64,000 nucleotides of DNA from NCBI GenBank assembly GCA_003439945.1, contig QVRM01001976.1, positions 62,001 through 126,000 on the forward strand, read 5' to 3'. A model generated the notes under the pieces. The model was not told the origin of the DNA. It saw nothing but the letters and a program-made list of their open reading frames with translations, and ran no database searches. Shown in pieces: positions 14,905 through 26,938 of the stretch. The position numbers were made by a program, and so were the translations under genes. Each line of letters starts with the position of its first letter. The stretch's first letter is position 1. This DNA comes from Dermanyssus gallinae. Taxonomy: Eukaryota > Arthropoda > Arachnida > Mesostigmata > Dermanyssidae.

Positions 14905-15265
14905 TTCTGCGCGCCGTAGTCGCTCTATCGCTCATGCCCGTGAGGAAGTCCTGCCCGCCCCCTGGCACGAAGGTCCGGGTCCATCCAGTCTCTCATAGTT
15001 CCGAGCACTGAGGTCGCGTTACCTCTTTGGATCTCCAGGGACAGTCGCTGGGAGAAGAAGGCGTGCGCCCTCTAGTCCATTGTCACCTGCCGTAATGCGT
15101 CGCCAACCCGAGAGATCAATGTTACCGTGAGGGGCCCAGGGCCACCCATCGTCTCGAACGCGAATGGCGAAAAGTGGTGCGCCCGACTTAGGTCCGCATA
15201 CTTTCTCATCGTTGAGGTCTCAGCTCGCGTAACGGCAGTCCCCGGGCGGGACGCGCCGGGACCGA
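14905..15265 (-). mobile_element. RLE-type LINE relic, C-terminal tail
   Basis: On the minus strand one frame reads MRKYADLSRAHHFSPFAFET, then MGGPGPLT, RVGDALRQVT, then FFSQRLSLEIQRGNATSVLG and TMRDWMDPDLRAG. This is the conserved C-terminal tail shared with the copies at 15.84-16.10, 20.0-20.87, 34.63-35.30 and 46.6-47.02 kb. One in-frame stop lies between the last two blocks. It ends beside a LINE of another type at about 15265. Confidence 0.75.
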
Positions 15266-15836
15266 ATTTTTATTATTATTATTCAATAGCGCCTTTATTA
15301 AAAGGGTGATACAGGTTACAACAATGAAGATACACCAAATTGTTCCGGCGATAACTGCTTGGATTGGTACATTCGAGCTATTCGCCAGGCAAATATATTA
15401 TTAATACGCTCAGTGCGAGCGGTGTGCTTTGGCACAATAGTGTGACCACTACGTAGGCTGTTGGAGTGGATGTCAAAACATTTGTCAATCATTCCTGCCC
15501 TTCGAAGTATGCGGAGGGCAGAGACATTTTGTTTTACAAACAGGGCGGAGATTGGCGGTAGGGCGATCGCATCCCTGTCGAGGTTGCACCGCCATCTTAA
15601 TCGCCCTAAAAATTTGCGTTGGACCCCTCAAGCTTATTGAGGAAACCGTTTTGGTATGGTTCCCACACCGGGGAGCAGTACATTAGTCTTGAGAGAACTA
15701 TGGCTTTGTACATTGTAATATATACATCGGGATCCCTGACAATAAAACAACGAAACAACATATTTACAAGTATTGCAGAGGATTTCACCAGCTGGTGCAC
15801 GTGCTCCTTAAAAGTTAGGTCAGCGGTGACCTAACC
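15266..15836 (-). mobile_element. CR1/Jockey-like LINE, 5'-truncated, with 3' tail
   Basis: Minus-strand frame VTADLTFKEHVHQLVKSSAI leads into RCFIVRDPDVYITMYKAIVL and MYCSPVWEPYQNG. This is the thumb-region signature of LINE reverse transcriptases (L-Y-K-x-x-V ... Y-C-S-P-V-W-x-P). The copy ends on the minus strand with TTTAATAAAGGCGC followed by (AAT)n-AAAAA at about 15302-15267, a polyadenylation signal plus short 3' tail. It is therefore a real 3' end of a retroposed copy. The 5' truncation at about 15836 abuts an RLE-type LINE tail. Confidence 0.75.
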
Positions 15837-15837
15837 C

Positions 15838-16105
15838 AGAGTTAGCCCAGTTCAATGTGCCCCGAACGGACGCTGCATTTCCTCGTTGAATGTCGAGCGA
15901 CAGCCTCTGACGCAAGAGTTCATATGTTCTCGAATGTCCTGTCGAAAGGTTACGGCTTCTATCTATGCACTGAATCAGCTTGAGTTTAAGTAGACCTGCA
16001 GCTCTCATAGTCTCGAACGCCGACGGACAAAATTCGTACGGATAATCAACGTTAGAATATTTTCTGCATTTGTTAGCATCAGCTAACCTGGAGCTACACC
16101 GAGTT
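15838..16105 (-). mobile_element. RLE-type LINE relic, C-terminal tail
   Basis: The minus strand reads KCRKYSNVDYPYEFCPSAFE then TMRAAG, followed by TYELLRQRLSLDIQRGNAAS and VRGTLNWANSGLGHR with a stop. It is the same tail domain as at 14.9-15.27 kb, so this is a second copy and not the other half of a split element. The frame is open from about 16105 to the stop at about 15822. Confidence 0.75.
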
Positions 16106-17800
16106 TGTCATATTAACAAAATAGCAGGTATTGTGTTTTATTATATTAGACGGATTCTAAAACCTGGATTGGAGCAATCAAGTAAATCATATGTCGTACC
16201 CTGCTGGCCGAAACGTTGACAAGCATACAACTTACCATTTTCAAGGTGGCCAATTAGAACATAATTTTTATGGTGAAGGTGATGGTTGGCATCATGAAGA
16301 ATACGTCGCAGTGGTTATCCGCCAAACTATAATAATGGATGAAAGAGATAATGGAATTAGACCTTACAAGAATTGGGGCTTCGTTGTGGGGTTGAGAGAA
16401 AGCGCAGTTATTATTATGGTTTATTAATACCCAGGTTGGGTAAATTATAAACAATTACATCAGTCTCGATTAGTCGCTCCTTTACATCACCGGATCTTCT
16501 TTCATCTTGCGAGTTCAGCTATTAACTGGACTGCTGGACATTCTGGAAAGCGCAGTTATATTTGTATGCGTGTTCATCTCTGGTCTGTCCAGGGTCACTT
16601 CTAAAGAAGAGGTAAGTAAATGTTAGTCAGGTTGTAACGTGTGGCGGCGTGGTCTAGGGGACTAGTGCGCTAGTTACGGTCTTGTTATAGCCCGTTGAGT
16701 CAACAAAAGTGAAATATTATTAAAATATTATTGTCTAACACCAATGTCTAGAATAGAGCTGGGCTATTTTTGTCGGCAGCTTAAACGTATCTTTTAAACG
16801 TTTGATTATTTACTCAAACTTTATACTTATCTTTCCGGCGCGGTTTATCTATAAAAACGTGTACCAGAGCGTTAGTTAACCTGTACTAAACCGTTTAGAC
16901 AAGACATACATGTACTCATTGCGTGAAAAGAGCTTTTTATATGATAGGTGCGGCTCAAATTTACTTTGTAGGCGTCATGTTAGAGACTCTTCAGTAATCA
17001 GGCCTAACACGTCAGCACACTACTCGTACAAATACGACGAGTGCTAGAAAGACACAAGTCAGATAAGATTATAAGATTATCGTCGTTAGTTCCAGCAACC
17101 CGATGTTTGTCACAGAAAGGACCTTTCGAGAAATGTCGGCCTTTGATGTAGGCACAAGCTCACCTTATAGATGACGATATCTGGCTACAAATAGCTGATC
17201 GGCGTCGCATCGGTGGGCAATTCTTTTAGGGCACTAGGTGGAAAATATCACGAGCTTACGTTCAACAAGTATATGGACTGTAGTGGGTAAGAGCCATACA
17301 AACAGACTGTTCATGAGCTTTAACCAATTCACAGAATTTAAATAATGTGACTTTGAGATTAGCAGCTATTTGGTTTGATATCAAATAAGAAGTCTAGCAA
17401 GTCCAGAACTGGCGTAGAACATTTTACTTATTATTGAAGCTACGAGTCACTATACAGACGAATATTTACCATCATGTCAAGAGGAGATCTAGCCTGTATT
17501 CCCTCAGCCAGTTTCTTGTGATTTACTATCTCGGTTTCTGAGACCGGAAGCCAATCTATGGGTCTGGGGAGCGCTCCGAGGAACAACATAGACTCACTTA
17601 CCTGGTGACTTTCGTCATTAAGCAGGCTGAAAACCTAAGAAGAGGCCTTGCCATTGCACTTTGGCAGGATCTGTCTATCTCCCAAACTGGGAAAGATGGG
17701 GCATGTCATTTCTAGAGTTGACCCTAGGGTCGTTAATGGCAAAAGTCCACTCATCTCCGTACTGCCATCTAAAAGAGTTGGTCCTAATTTAACCCAATGA
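16106..17800. other. AT-rich DNA without a recognisable gene
   Basis: An open frame at 16191-16427 (78 codons; begins MSYPAGRNVDKH and is rich in His, Glu, Asp) has no family I recognise. A donor-like GAAGAG|GTAAGTAAA lies at about 16611. A tRNA-A-box-like GGCGTGGTCTAGGGGACTAG lies near 16648 without a good B box. The rest shows only decayed sequence. Confidence 0.45.
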
Positions 17801-17804
17801 TTTT

Positions 17805-18660
17805 TTTTGAGGGATCAGACTTTCAAAGTGAAACTCTGGGTGACATTATTAAGAGAGGGCAGTGTTCTTACTGGTTGTCCGCAGGATACTGTACTAGAAA
17901 GCCTCTTGTTTATGTTTTTTTATTGATCAGGTCAAACACATAATACCCATATCAGTTAAGTATGTAATATATGCTGATGATATCAAGCTTTACATGCCTG
18001 TTTGGAATGATAATGATGCGAACGTGCTACGATGTGTACTAAACGACTTTATTGTGGGGTCGTCGAAGATGGGTCTAAAAGTATCCGGTCACAAGCGTAG
18101 AACACTGCATCTCGGTGTTAGAAGTACTAAGTATAACTACATGCTAGACGGCCTAGTTGTGACAAAAATTGGGTATTCGAATGAGCTTGGTGTACGTTTC
18201 CCGACGTCCTTGACATTCGCTGAGCAGGTTACACATGTTGCCGCAGAATGTTCACTATTGTGCAATTGCTGCGTGCGTTTGCTGTAAGGAGTGCCTTTGC
18301 CTATTTAAAACTGTACAAATCACATATTGTGTTATGCTAGGTGTGGAACCCTCCAAGACTGGGTGATCTTGGATTACTAGAATAAATGCGGCGTCTCTTT
18401 CTAAGAAGGGTTGAAAAGCGATGTCGGATGGAAAGGCACGTCCTCGAGCTCATATCCCTGACCGAGCAGTTTAATGAAGCTGACATAAGACAGTTGTGTC
18501 GCCTGATTATGAACAAGGATCTGTCTGACCTAATATTTGAGGTAAATGCGACGTCGAGTCGGGCAGGGTTTGTCATTAGGCCTCCAACCCAGACTACCAA
18601 TGCTAAAGTGTCGCACCTGTATCCATGGAGACTTGTGAAGCAATTGAACGAATGAGAACT
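17805..18660 (+). mobile_element. Non-LTR reverse-transcriptase relic with intact YADD
   Basis: One frame reads GSVLTGCPQDTVLESLLF (17861-17911), the counterpart of the G-V-P-Q-G-S-V-L-G-P-L-L-F motif. After a frameshift, YADDIKLYMPVW (17970 on) preserves the catalytic Asp-Asp pair. The frame then stays open to 18287. A further shift gives VWNPPRLGDLGLLE (about 18340-18385), the thumb V-W-N-P-x-x-x-x-D motif, and a frame to 18655. The motif order and spacing are correct for a LINE reverse transcriptase. At least three frame breaks make it a pseudogene. Confidence 0.8.
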
Positions 18661-19860
18661 AAAATTGTTGTGAAGTTTGTTGTGAAGAAATTTGTGCAAT
18701 CAAAATAATCTGTGTGCATGTTGTAAATGGTAATATACCCCCTTCATTATCAATAAATAAGCGTTTTAATCACTAGCATACCGGCGTTTTAGAACAAAAT
18801 TCTGTTCCGTCCACAATTTCAGCTTATCATATAAGATTAGCTAGAGAAGGGAAATCTGCTGCATTACTTGCAAGAATTGAGTTTATATGATGTGTTTGTT
18901 ATTTTTGTTTTAATATTTCTCATCTTCAAAGATTGCCGTTACGGTAGTCAAACACAATTATATTTCGGTGATTCGAATCGTGATTGCCAAATAATTTGAA
19001 GTTTAACAATAGAACTGTCAGACAGTAGTGCACACATACGGCCAATAGTTTGTCTTGCTTAATTAAAATGTATTATTACTCGTATAATTTTTGGAGAATC
19101 ACCAATGCAATTGCCAAATAACGTCACAAAAACTGAAAAAAAAGCGCGACCACCGGTAGTAATTATACACAATACAATCGGTGCAACGATTTGTCAATTC
19201 TCCCGCCAATCCAAATTTCGCTGTCTTTACTTGAGTGGATCGTACAAAATTCAAAAGGAAAACCGTTCACAGCAAGCAGAAGGCACACATAGGAGACGAC
19301 TTGTCTATTAGTCGCCGCCTTTCCAGGGCTTCAGACATGCGAATAGATGAGAACTGAAACGATTAGGATACTTACAAAGTGCAGGCTCTACTGTGTGCCT
19401 CGTGATGGCCCAGATTTCGAATGTCGAAATAGCAGAAATACATTTATTCTATGGTGCAGCGACAACGGCAAGACACGTATCGCGTCACCAATACGCAAAC
19501 AGCGTTTTTCGGATTGTGGCACATTACGGAGTATGCATCGTCAGGCTATGCGCGCGACGGAATCGTTCCACGGTCATCGATACGACCCTGGACGACGAGC
19601 GAGAGTGGTGGCAAAGCCAAATATAAAAAAAGCTCATCATTCAAGAAATAACCGGCCGTCCTTCTATGAGTATTGGGAAATTGTCGACACGTGCTAGTGT
19701 GAGGTGCAGTACCGTACGAAATGCCTAAGACCACGGTCGATGCGGTCGATAATCTGACCAGAGTATCGGGAAATGCGTGAGATTAACGAGCTTGTTTAAT
19801 AAAATTTCCCAAGTGAACAGCTGTCGGTTAACGGGGTACGGAGTAGGAAGGAGACGAGAC
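18661..19860. other. AT-rich DNA without a recognisable gene
   Basis: Several overlapping short frames at 19347-19697 give no recognisable protein. No repeat structure was seen. Confidence 0.45.
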
Positions 19861-19869
19861 ACACAGAAC

Positions 19870-20870
19870 CATTGCTGCCGTTTTTCCAGGCTCTAGGTGA
19901 GTTAACCCGACCGAGTTGGAGGTTCTTGGGACTCTACTTAGTCCACAAAGTATTTTCAAGACCTTAAGAGATAAACGCCGCGCGTTGCTACACGACCTCG
20001 TATCTTGGCTATGCACTTACAGGCCGCACTATGCTTTTGAAGATATAGTTTAGGTTCCTCGAAATTTAGTTACATATTGCGCACTCTACCGACAAGCCAA
20101 TGTCTCGACGCCCTGCAAGCGTATGACGACTCTACGAGCGACATACTGAGTGAATCTCTTAACATTGACTTCACGGACAGTACGTGGAGAAGAGCAAACC
20201 TAATGATAAGAAAAGGCGGACTGGGTATTCAATCAGCAACAGGATTAGCCCCTATATGTTAAACAGTGTCATGATTAGAATTTGGTCAGCTGGCAGAGAC
20301 GTTAGTTGAGCCGAATGCTTATCACCGGCTGCACATAGCTAAGCAGGAGGCAGAGTCACTAGTCAAACTGTTAAATCTAGGTTCTTGGGAAAAACATACA
20401 ACGCAAAGAGTGCTCGACAAGTACAGATCCAAAGTCATAGTCCGCGAAATTTCAAAAAAAATCATTCGAAGTAATATTCAACTTTAGTACGGAATGGCAT
20501 CCCCAAGATACTTACCGGTTGGGGGTTTAGTCAGTAAGAATCTGACACTACCGCGGCAAAAACCCAACGTATCGCCCGGTGTCTTATGCAAGATTTACCT
20601 TCAACCTCAGGTTATTAACAAAAAAAAAAAAAAAAGTCTGCGAAATTATCGAAATTTTTTGTTTCCTGGGATATAATTTCGTGCTGATTGCAATGGAGAG
20701 AATGGGCCCGGTCAGCAGAAGTGTAAGGCCATATAAAAAAAACTTAAGTGATCGAATACAAGAGAACACCGGTGATACACGCGAACGCAAGTTTCTGAGA
20801 GAGCTGCTTTCCGTGGCAGTTTGCAAAGAAAATACAACGTCGAAATTAGATGCGACGGGCTAACCATGAA
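19870..20870 (+). mobile_element. RLE-type LINE relic spanning thumb to C-terminal tail
   Basis: Successive pieces follow the family order. ELEVLGTLLSPQSIFKTLRD (about 19910-19970) is followed by DALQAYDDSTSDILSESLN and WRRANLMIRKGGLGIQSATG (20077-20262), the W-x-x-A-x-L-x-x-R-x-GGLG-x-x-x-A motif after the RT thumb. A Trp/Lys-rich segment follows near 20385-20440. Finally AMERMGPVSRSVRPYKKN, LSDRIQENTGDTRERKFL and LLSVAVCKENTTSKL (about 20690-20855) are a degraded counterpart of the ET-M-G ... QRLSVAIQRGNAASVL tail. An A15 run near 20621-20635 and several frameshifts interrupt it. Confidence 0.7.
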
Positions 20871-20879
20871 GATAGCTAG

Positions 20880-21640
20880 AGGGCAACCAGGTACACATTT
20901 AAACCTCACAATTGTATTGCTGTAGGTTATTCCAAAAATAACATGAGTGATACATTTATAAAGCAGAACAATCTTTATTTGATCTGTGTGTGTTAATTTT
21001 TTTGTAACTACGAATCATCATGAAATTAGTACAAAAATAATCCCTTATAGAATATGCATTTTACTAAGAGGTTTTATTACTGTAGTGGTAATCTTTATGA
21101 GTTTTTGGCGTCATAGCCCGAAATTGATACATTACAGAATCTCGACCTTCGCAAACTCTTCGTAACAACATAACAAATATATCTCACATGCAGTAACATT
21201 TTTTCAAACACTTCAATATATCTAGTTTCTTTATCGAACAAATCACACTCTCGTAATCGCACATTTTAGAACACGATCTTAAGAACCACTTACCAAACCA
21301 TACATATTCGCTTAAAACACCTTGCTGCAGTCTAACTGAAATGTAATAGCTCGATAACGATATGGTTTGGTATAACACAGCAGTTTATTAGCACACAGCC
21401 TCGTCTATTGTCGACGGATGCGTCTAATTTCCAAAGTTCTAACAATACCTGCTGCGTCATCGCCCGGATTTGTTGTATAATTTTTGTTGTTGTTGTTGCG
21501 GTGGTAGTATTTGGTTTCGTTGTCGTTTATCATAACAGTGGGCGATAGGAATCCACCATCTATTTTTTATGGAGACATCTGTGCTCCTCGTTTTTTACAC
21601 GATAGCCCACTCCAGTAATCTTGCCTTATCAAACTTGAAA
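20880..21640. other. AT-rich gene-free DNA
   Basis: A short GTTGTT run lies near 21487-21500. Nothing else could be recognised. Confidence 0.5.
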
Positions 21641-21654
21641 ACCATGAAAACCAA

Positions 21655-21745
21655 TTTAAGAGTGACCGGTCGAGGGCTTGAACCCACAAACTCCCGAATG
21701 CAAGGCAAAAGCTTTGCCACTAAGCCTTCTTTTTTCGTTCATGCT
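21655..21745 (-). mobile_element. tRNA-Ala-like SINE head
   Basis: Minus-strand GGCTTAGTGGCAAAGC matches a pol III A box and GTGGGTTCAAGCCC a B box, about 30 bases apart. The intervening CCTTGCATTCGGG resembles an anticodon arm with TGC. Acceptor-stem pairing fails, so it is not a functional tRNA. A SINE or tRNA pseudogene is the best reading. Confidence 0.6.
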
Positions 21746-22479
21746 GTTGTTGTTATGGATTGAATGGCGAAAACGTTTGACAGTTTGGTCGAACTGACTA
21801 ACTAACTAACTAACAAGCTCACTGGAAGCTAGCCAAACATGTGGCGGTAGAGAGGGAAAGAGACCACCGGGCGTGAGCGGTGGAAGAACGAACGAAATAA
21901 CCTCCATTTGGATGGGTATTACAACATGCGCCGAATTGCTGGATGGCTTCTGTTGCGGCCAGCAGACAACTCGTCAAGCCTCAATCGTCAGTGTCAGTGC
22001 TGAGTGTTTGGCGTCTGACGATGATGCTGCTGCTGCTATTACTGTTGTCGTCGCGGCCGCCGCCGCTTCAGTTAATGCTACCGCTTAAACCCTTTAGGCC
22101 CGAAATAGACACTGCGGCTGATTGCCTCGTAAGGGTCGTTGTCGTTGTTGTACAGGTGAGCCAGCTGCATTTGGGCTGCTTCTGTGTGTTTGCATGCATG
22201 TAGAAACGTGTGAGCAAATATATATATATATATATGCATGCTAGTCGGAACATGTGATGCAGCCGGCGAACTAGTTGATTGTAGGCGGGAGACAGTGTCA
22301 GAGACAAGGTGACCGAACCTTTGTCGTGTTTGTCAACGTTGTTGTTGTCGTCGTTGTTGTCACTGGTACGCTACGCACACACTTCGGAGTGCATACAGGT
22401 AATTTGCTCAAGGCAAAAGAGAGCGGTACGCGACACGCTGCTGTAGAGTAGCAAGCTCGAGCGGTATTAGTAGACAAAG
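21746..22479. other. Gene-free DNA with triplet patches and short (AT)n
   Basis: CTAA repeats lie near 21797-21812, a GCTGCTGCT patch near 22026, GTT patches near 22138 and 22335-22360, and (AT)n at 22218-22236. Confidence 0.55.
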
Positions 22480-23720
22480 GACATGTAGGCAGAGGGAAAA
22501 GAGAGTCAACCTCAAATAGAGAAATATATAGAGAGAGAAACAGACGGGAAACTATAAAATGTGAAAATAGGCTAGGCAGTGAATGGGTGGGAGAGAAGTT
22601 ATGGCAGAACGGAACGAGTTCAAAAAGCCAGGTAGAAATGAAAAATGCAAGAAGAAAGAGGTAAAACAGCGGAGGCCCTCGAGAAACGGCAATATGGGAC
22701 AAAACGAGACACGCAAACGTTAAGAGAGAGCAATATATATATATATATATATCTAGAGAGAGAGAGAGAGCTATAGCGAAAAATAATGGAGAGGAGCATT
22801 TGTGTGCAGATCGGGCAACAGGAAGAAAGTCAGCGGTGGGGAAAGGCAGAACCCCCAGGGGGGTATCAGTTAGCACCAGTTCGCTTTCGGCAGTCGCGTG
22901 TCGATGCGATTGGCTGAAATTGCGAACAACCGCAAGACGAACGAAAAGGGCGGCCGACCCGGCGAGCCTCCAACACGGCGGGGGCAGCAGCAGCAGCACC
23001 AGCAGTAGTTGGGGCCCCAACGACGACAACGATGCAAACGACAGGAGACTGGCAATAGTAGTGCAGTTGAACAAGGGGAAACCGTTTAGAGAGTAAGAGA
23101 AACAAAGAGAAGGAAATATCAAAAGAAGAAACAAGCAATCGAAGAGACGCCCCCGTACCAGCCCTAGCTGGTAACTCTTTTCCCGGTAATAATTCTGTGG
23201 CTCAACGGGAGCCGACGCAAGTAGGAGGCACAACACCAACTGGCCGCCAACCGCGCGGCATTACGGGACGGGGCCCAGGTTGAGCATGGTAGAACACGGC
23301 AAGCAGGCAGCCGACCGTTGATTGATTGATTTGAAAGGAACATAGTAGAATCAAAGGACGAAAAAGGCAGATAAAGGTAGCGGCAGAATGATCAGCGTAG
23401 GAGAGGGAACAGTGAAACAAAGTGTTGTCATAAGAAACTAGAGGATGAAAAATCGAGAAACGGAGAGAGAGCAAAATTCGAGGGAGCCAATAAGGCGATC
23501 GAACAGCAAAACTCAAGAGCCTCGGGACGACCCAGCCAGGCCTAGCAAGATTAGAAACGCACGGCAGGAAGACAAATGCCTAAAGGGCGAGTCAAAACAG
23601 AAGGCAACACAAGAGAGCGAGAAGGACGTGGATAAACGGTTGGACGGTCGAAGAAAAATTAGACCTACCGCTGGTCTAGGTGACTGGAAGAACGCGACTG
23701 CAAACACGCCAGCTAATTAG
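22480..23720 (+). other. Long purine-biased segment
   Basis: For about 1.2 kb the plus strand is strongly purine-rich, with short (AT)n and (GA)n at about 22733-22770. This bias suppresses stop codons on the minus strand and creates the longest open frame of the window there (22298-23239), whose product is Leu/Ser/Phe/Pro-rich and includes an (IY)n stretch from the microsatellite. I treat that frame as an artefact of composition. Such a segment could be a transcribed leader or intron, but nothing shows it. Confidence 0.55.
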
Positions 23721-23865
23721 ACGAGAAAAGTACGAAGAAACAATTTTCCAACCGCTGTCGCGACAATTGAACGACTGAAACGACCCAACCGTCATATGTT
23801 CGTATACATGGCACAGCCTCGTCACAGGTAATGATTGACGTAGAGCACATCACTGCACATAATAA

Positions 23866-23896
23866 ATATATGTGTGTGTATATATGTATATATGTG

Positions 23897-23940
<44 letters not shown>

Positions 23941-23942
23941 TG

Positions 23943-24011
<69 letters not shown>

Positions 24012-24030
24012 ATATACACGCACCGACAAA
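23866..24030. repeat. (AT)n/(GT)n microsatellite
   Basis: An ATATGT mixture passes into long (AT)n, interrupted near 23938-23950, with an ATGTGTATATAC end near 24005-24020. Confidence 0.96.
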
Positions 24031-25590
24031 CTTGAATCGACATGAAAAATTACCTTTATTTACAAAGTTAAGCAAACAACAAGAATGGCGCGTAACTAAG
24101 TGGTGAATGACAGCAGTGAAAACCGTGCTACCGACATACGCACAGGCAGGACCCACACACATACATGTTTGCATGTATCATGTGTACACACATAGATAGA
24201 TACATGTGTATGCACACACCTAGGCAAGTTGCGAGTTTTCAGACAAATTAATTTCCTCTGCCAAAAAGGTCGTTTGACAGAGGGCAGCAGGATGTGTACG
24301 AAAGCTGGTCTCTCTGTTTCTCTATTTTTATGAGCCCTCCAGCCAGCCAGCCATCAAGCGTGCAGCCAGGCCGCCGATCTTTCATCAAAGAGCAGCGATC
24401 AGCCAGCTGCCGTTGCTGCTGAACGGCGGCGGCAGATTGCGCCGAAGGTCGGTCGATCGGGTCAAGGGAGTCACGAAGGGAAACACGAATGGCAGGGTCA
24501 AGGCAGGCTCAAGGCAGGGTCAGGAGGCCAAGGAGGCAGGAGGACCGATTCGCTTCGGGCCCCAACGATGGCTGGGTGCGAGGGGTCTAGGGGTGCGAGG
24601 GGTCTGAGGTGCGCCCAACATGGGCACGGTACGGCACATCGGCATTACGGTCGCTGCACATCAACAGGCGCAAGCGCATCAGCAAACGAGACGCACAAGC
24701 GACGTGACTTCAGCTCAAATAGCAGCAGCAACAGCATCGACGGCCGGCCGCTGCATTCGCACCATCATCATCATTAGCATTATCATCATCATCATTCTCC
24801 TCCTTGCCTCAGCAACATCATCTCTTTCACCCAGCCCCCCCCTACATCAACCCCATCATCTTCACATCATCATCCATTGCCCATCATCACAATCATCATC
24901 AGTCGGCAAGCGTGCTCAATGATCGAAGTTGGCGAAGCTTTCCAACCTCTGAAAGACGCTTATGGCACTTCTAACCTAAGAGTACCTATCTACCTACACA
25001 TCTATAGGCGGGTAGGGTGTGTGAACTCGCCATCGGTGCTGCAATATTATTACAAGAAATCGACCTAAAGTGTTTTTACAAATAGCCTTACGGTGCACTC
25101 ACACTCAAGTGTTCAAGTGTTCGATTTTCTATCTCCCTTCCTTTAGCGGGTTAGCGTCTATGTATTAACGTTGGTGACTTCCAAATTGGTTCCGTCTAGA
25201 CTCCAGACAAACGGCCTGACATACTATATGGAAGGACCTTCGACTATTTAAAGGAAAGCGGTCAGACGTCAAGAGAAAAATATTTATCTATATACTCATT
25301 GCATCTGGCTCTTGCGATTTTTCACATCAAGGAAGCGGTTAGTGAGATTTAAGCTCATAAGCTGCAATAACATCGTTTACGGAGCCTTTTCAGGTAGCTT
25401 TTCTAAACAATCTCAAAGATACAAATTGCATACGGGCTCCAGACGGGTGAGCAATACTAACGATTAGATTAGTATTGGCTTAGGTAGACGATTATACGCC
25501 TTTGGATTATATTGACGATGGAATAACAAAGTAGCATGTTTGCAAGTACATCTGTAGATTTGACTAGATCTCAAATATATGCACGTCTAC
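24031..25590. other. Gene-free DNA; GC-rich centre with CAT array
   Basis: The stretch 24.34-24.75 kb is GC-rich with GGCAGG/GGGTCA-type short repeats near 24495-24540. (CAT)n lies near 24762-24905. No protein is recognised. Confidence 0.5.
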
Positions 25591-25593
25591 ATC

Positions 25594-25940
25594 TACTCAT
25601 CTACAATCCGCGTATCATTTGCGGTAGGCACTGTTGACCCGCTGAGCTGAGAGTCCTGATCGCGAGAGCCACGTTTCAGAATGGGACACGTCAGATCGGA
25701 GAGCTCCATCCCAATGTCACTGCACAGGCAACTGATGGCGTCGACAGCGCGAAGTGCAGTACGAGCTGCGGGAGAATTACGGAGAGAATATATTTTAAGG
25801 TCGCCATCGTAGTTAATACTCGACGAAATATAAGGTGCTATATCTAAAACAAATATTGTAAACAGTAGTGGAAAGATGTGGGTCCCCTGCGGAACGCCAG
25901 TAGTAGCTGTCCCGCAAGTTGCGCACGCCCCTTTTTAAGA
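25594..25940 (-). mobile_element. LINE reverse-transcriptase palm relic, open frame, mutated active site
   Basis: On the minus strand a single uninterrupted frame of about 110 codons contains TGVPQGTHIFPLLFTIFVLD (about 25904-25845), the GVPQG motif region of LINE reverse transcriptases. About 16 residues later YDGDLKIY (about 25812-25788) stands at the position of the catalytic Y-A-D-D-L-K-I-Y. The first catalytic Asp of that box is Gly or displaced, so the enzyme would be dead although the frame has not yet acquired stops. The frame ends in TAG near 25594. Motif order, spacing and the hydrophobic core fit a Jockey/CR1-like palm domain. Confidence 0.75.
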
Positions 25941-26009
25941 AGACACGCTCGCCTCCTGCACGGTCCGTAAGACAGTTTCACTCTACTCTGCGCACTCGGA
26001 TAGAGGCGA

Positions 26010-26290
26010 GTGCGTCTTCTTCACGAGGGTCGCGCGCTGTTGCTATGGTCTGAACAATGGCCCCTACGGAGGCCCACTTACCTTGTGAAATTGTGCTTCT
26101 TTTTCACTACTACGACGCGAACTACATGGGATTGGCTGGGTGGACTTTTGCGCTGCTTAGGGACCTTAGACTGTACAACATCGTACCACAAGGCGGTGTC
26201 CTGGTCGCTTTTGTAGTGGACGCTCTGATGTGTGTGCAGGCCAACCACAAGCGGGGATCGGCGTTCCACTATAGATACGGTTGAATTAAC
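26010..26290 (+). mobile_element. Possible reverse-transcriptase fragment
   Basis: The frame at 26057-26284 contains ALLRDLRLYNIVPQGGVLVA, like the region around P-Q-G-G-V-L in LINE reverse transcriptases, but no catalytic box follows in frame. It lies next to, and on the opposite strand from, the minus-strand relic at 25.6-25.94 kb. Confidence 0.4.
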
Positions 26291-26870
26291 TGCTTTCGGA
26301 GATTGTAGTTGAGAGTTGATTTTTTTTGTAATTGACAGAAAACTTATTTAACATATAACGTTGGAAGTGATTGCAAACATGGTGATCGTGTGGATCCGTT
26401 CACTCGCACTTACCTAGCCGTAGGCACGTAAAACGTGCCGATGTATGGGTCCCAAACAGGCTGAAAAAAATAACCCTCGTTCTAAGAAGACTATGCTATG
26501 TGCCTGGTGGCCTGATCTCGTGATATACCACGGGCTTCCGCCGAGCATCGAAGCGACTAAGAGTGAAAAGTACTGCTAGTTGCCGGACCGCTCAAAGCAG
26601 GCCATCGTCAAAAAGAATTGTGCAATGGCAAGTGCGTCGTATTGCATCCTGCTAACGCCCGACTGCTTAAATATGCGGCGACTTGTCGCATGTTGCTGGA
26701 TTTTGCACGGGATGTTTTACTCCACCCACCTTAAAGCCCCCATAGCTTATGGACCTGTTCCGCTCACTTCAGAATTCTCGGAGGGAAGGAAACCTCGATA
26801 GATGGAATTTCCTCATTAAGAGAACATTGGACGAAGAAGAAGAAACACCCCACTTTTAATATTCTCGAAG

Positions 26871-26938
<68 letters not shown>

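Noticed and set aside
16191..16427. Possible mitochondrial DNA insertion or conserved protein
   Set aside because: The peptide and its reverse strand were compared mentally with cox and nad proteins and no consistent motif appeared.
22298..23239. Longest open frame of the window, 313 codons on the minus strand
   Set aside because: It arises from purine bias of the opposite strand, contains an (IY)n segment from (AT)n, is Leu/Ser/Phe/Pro-rich and shows no domain.
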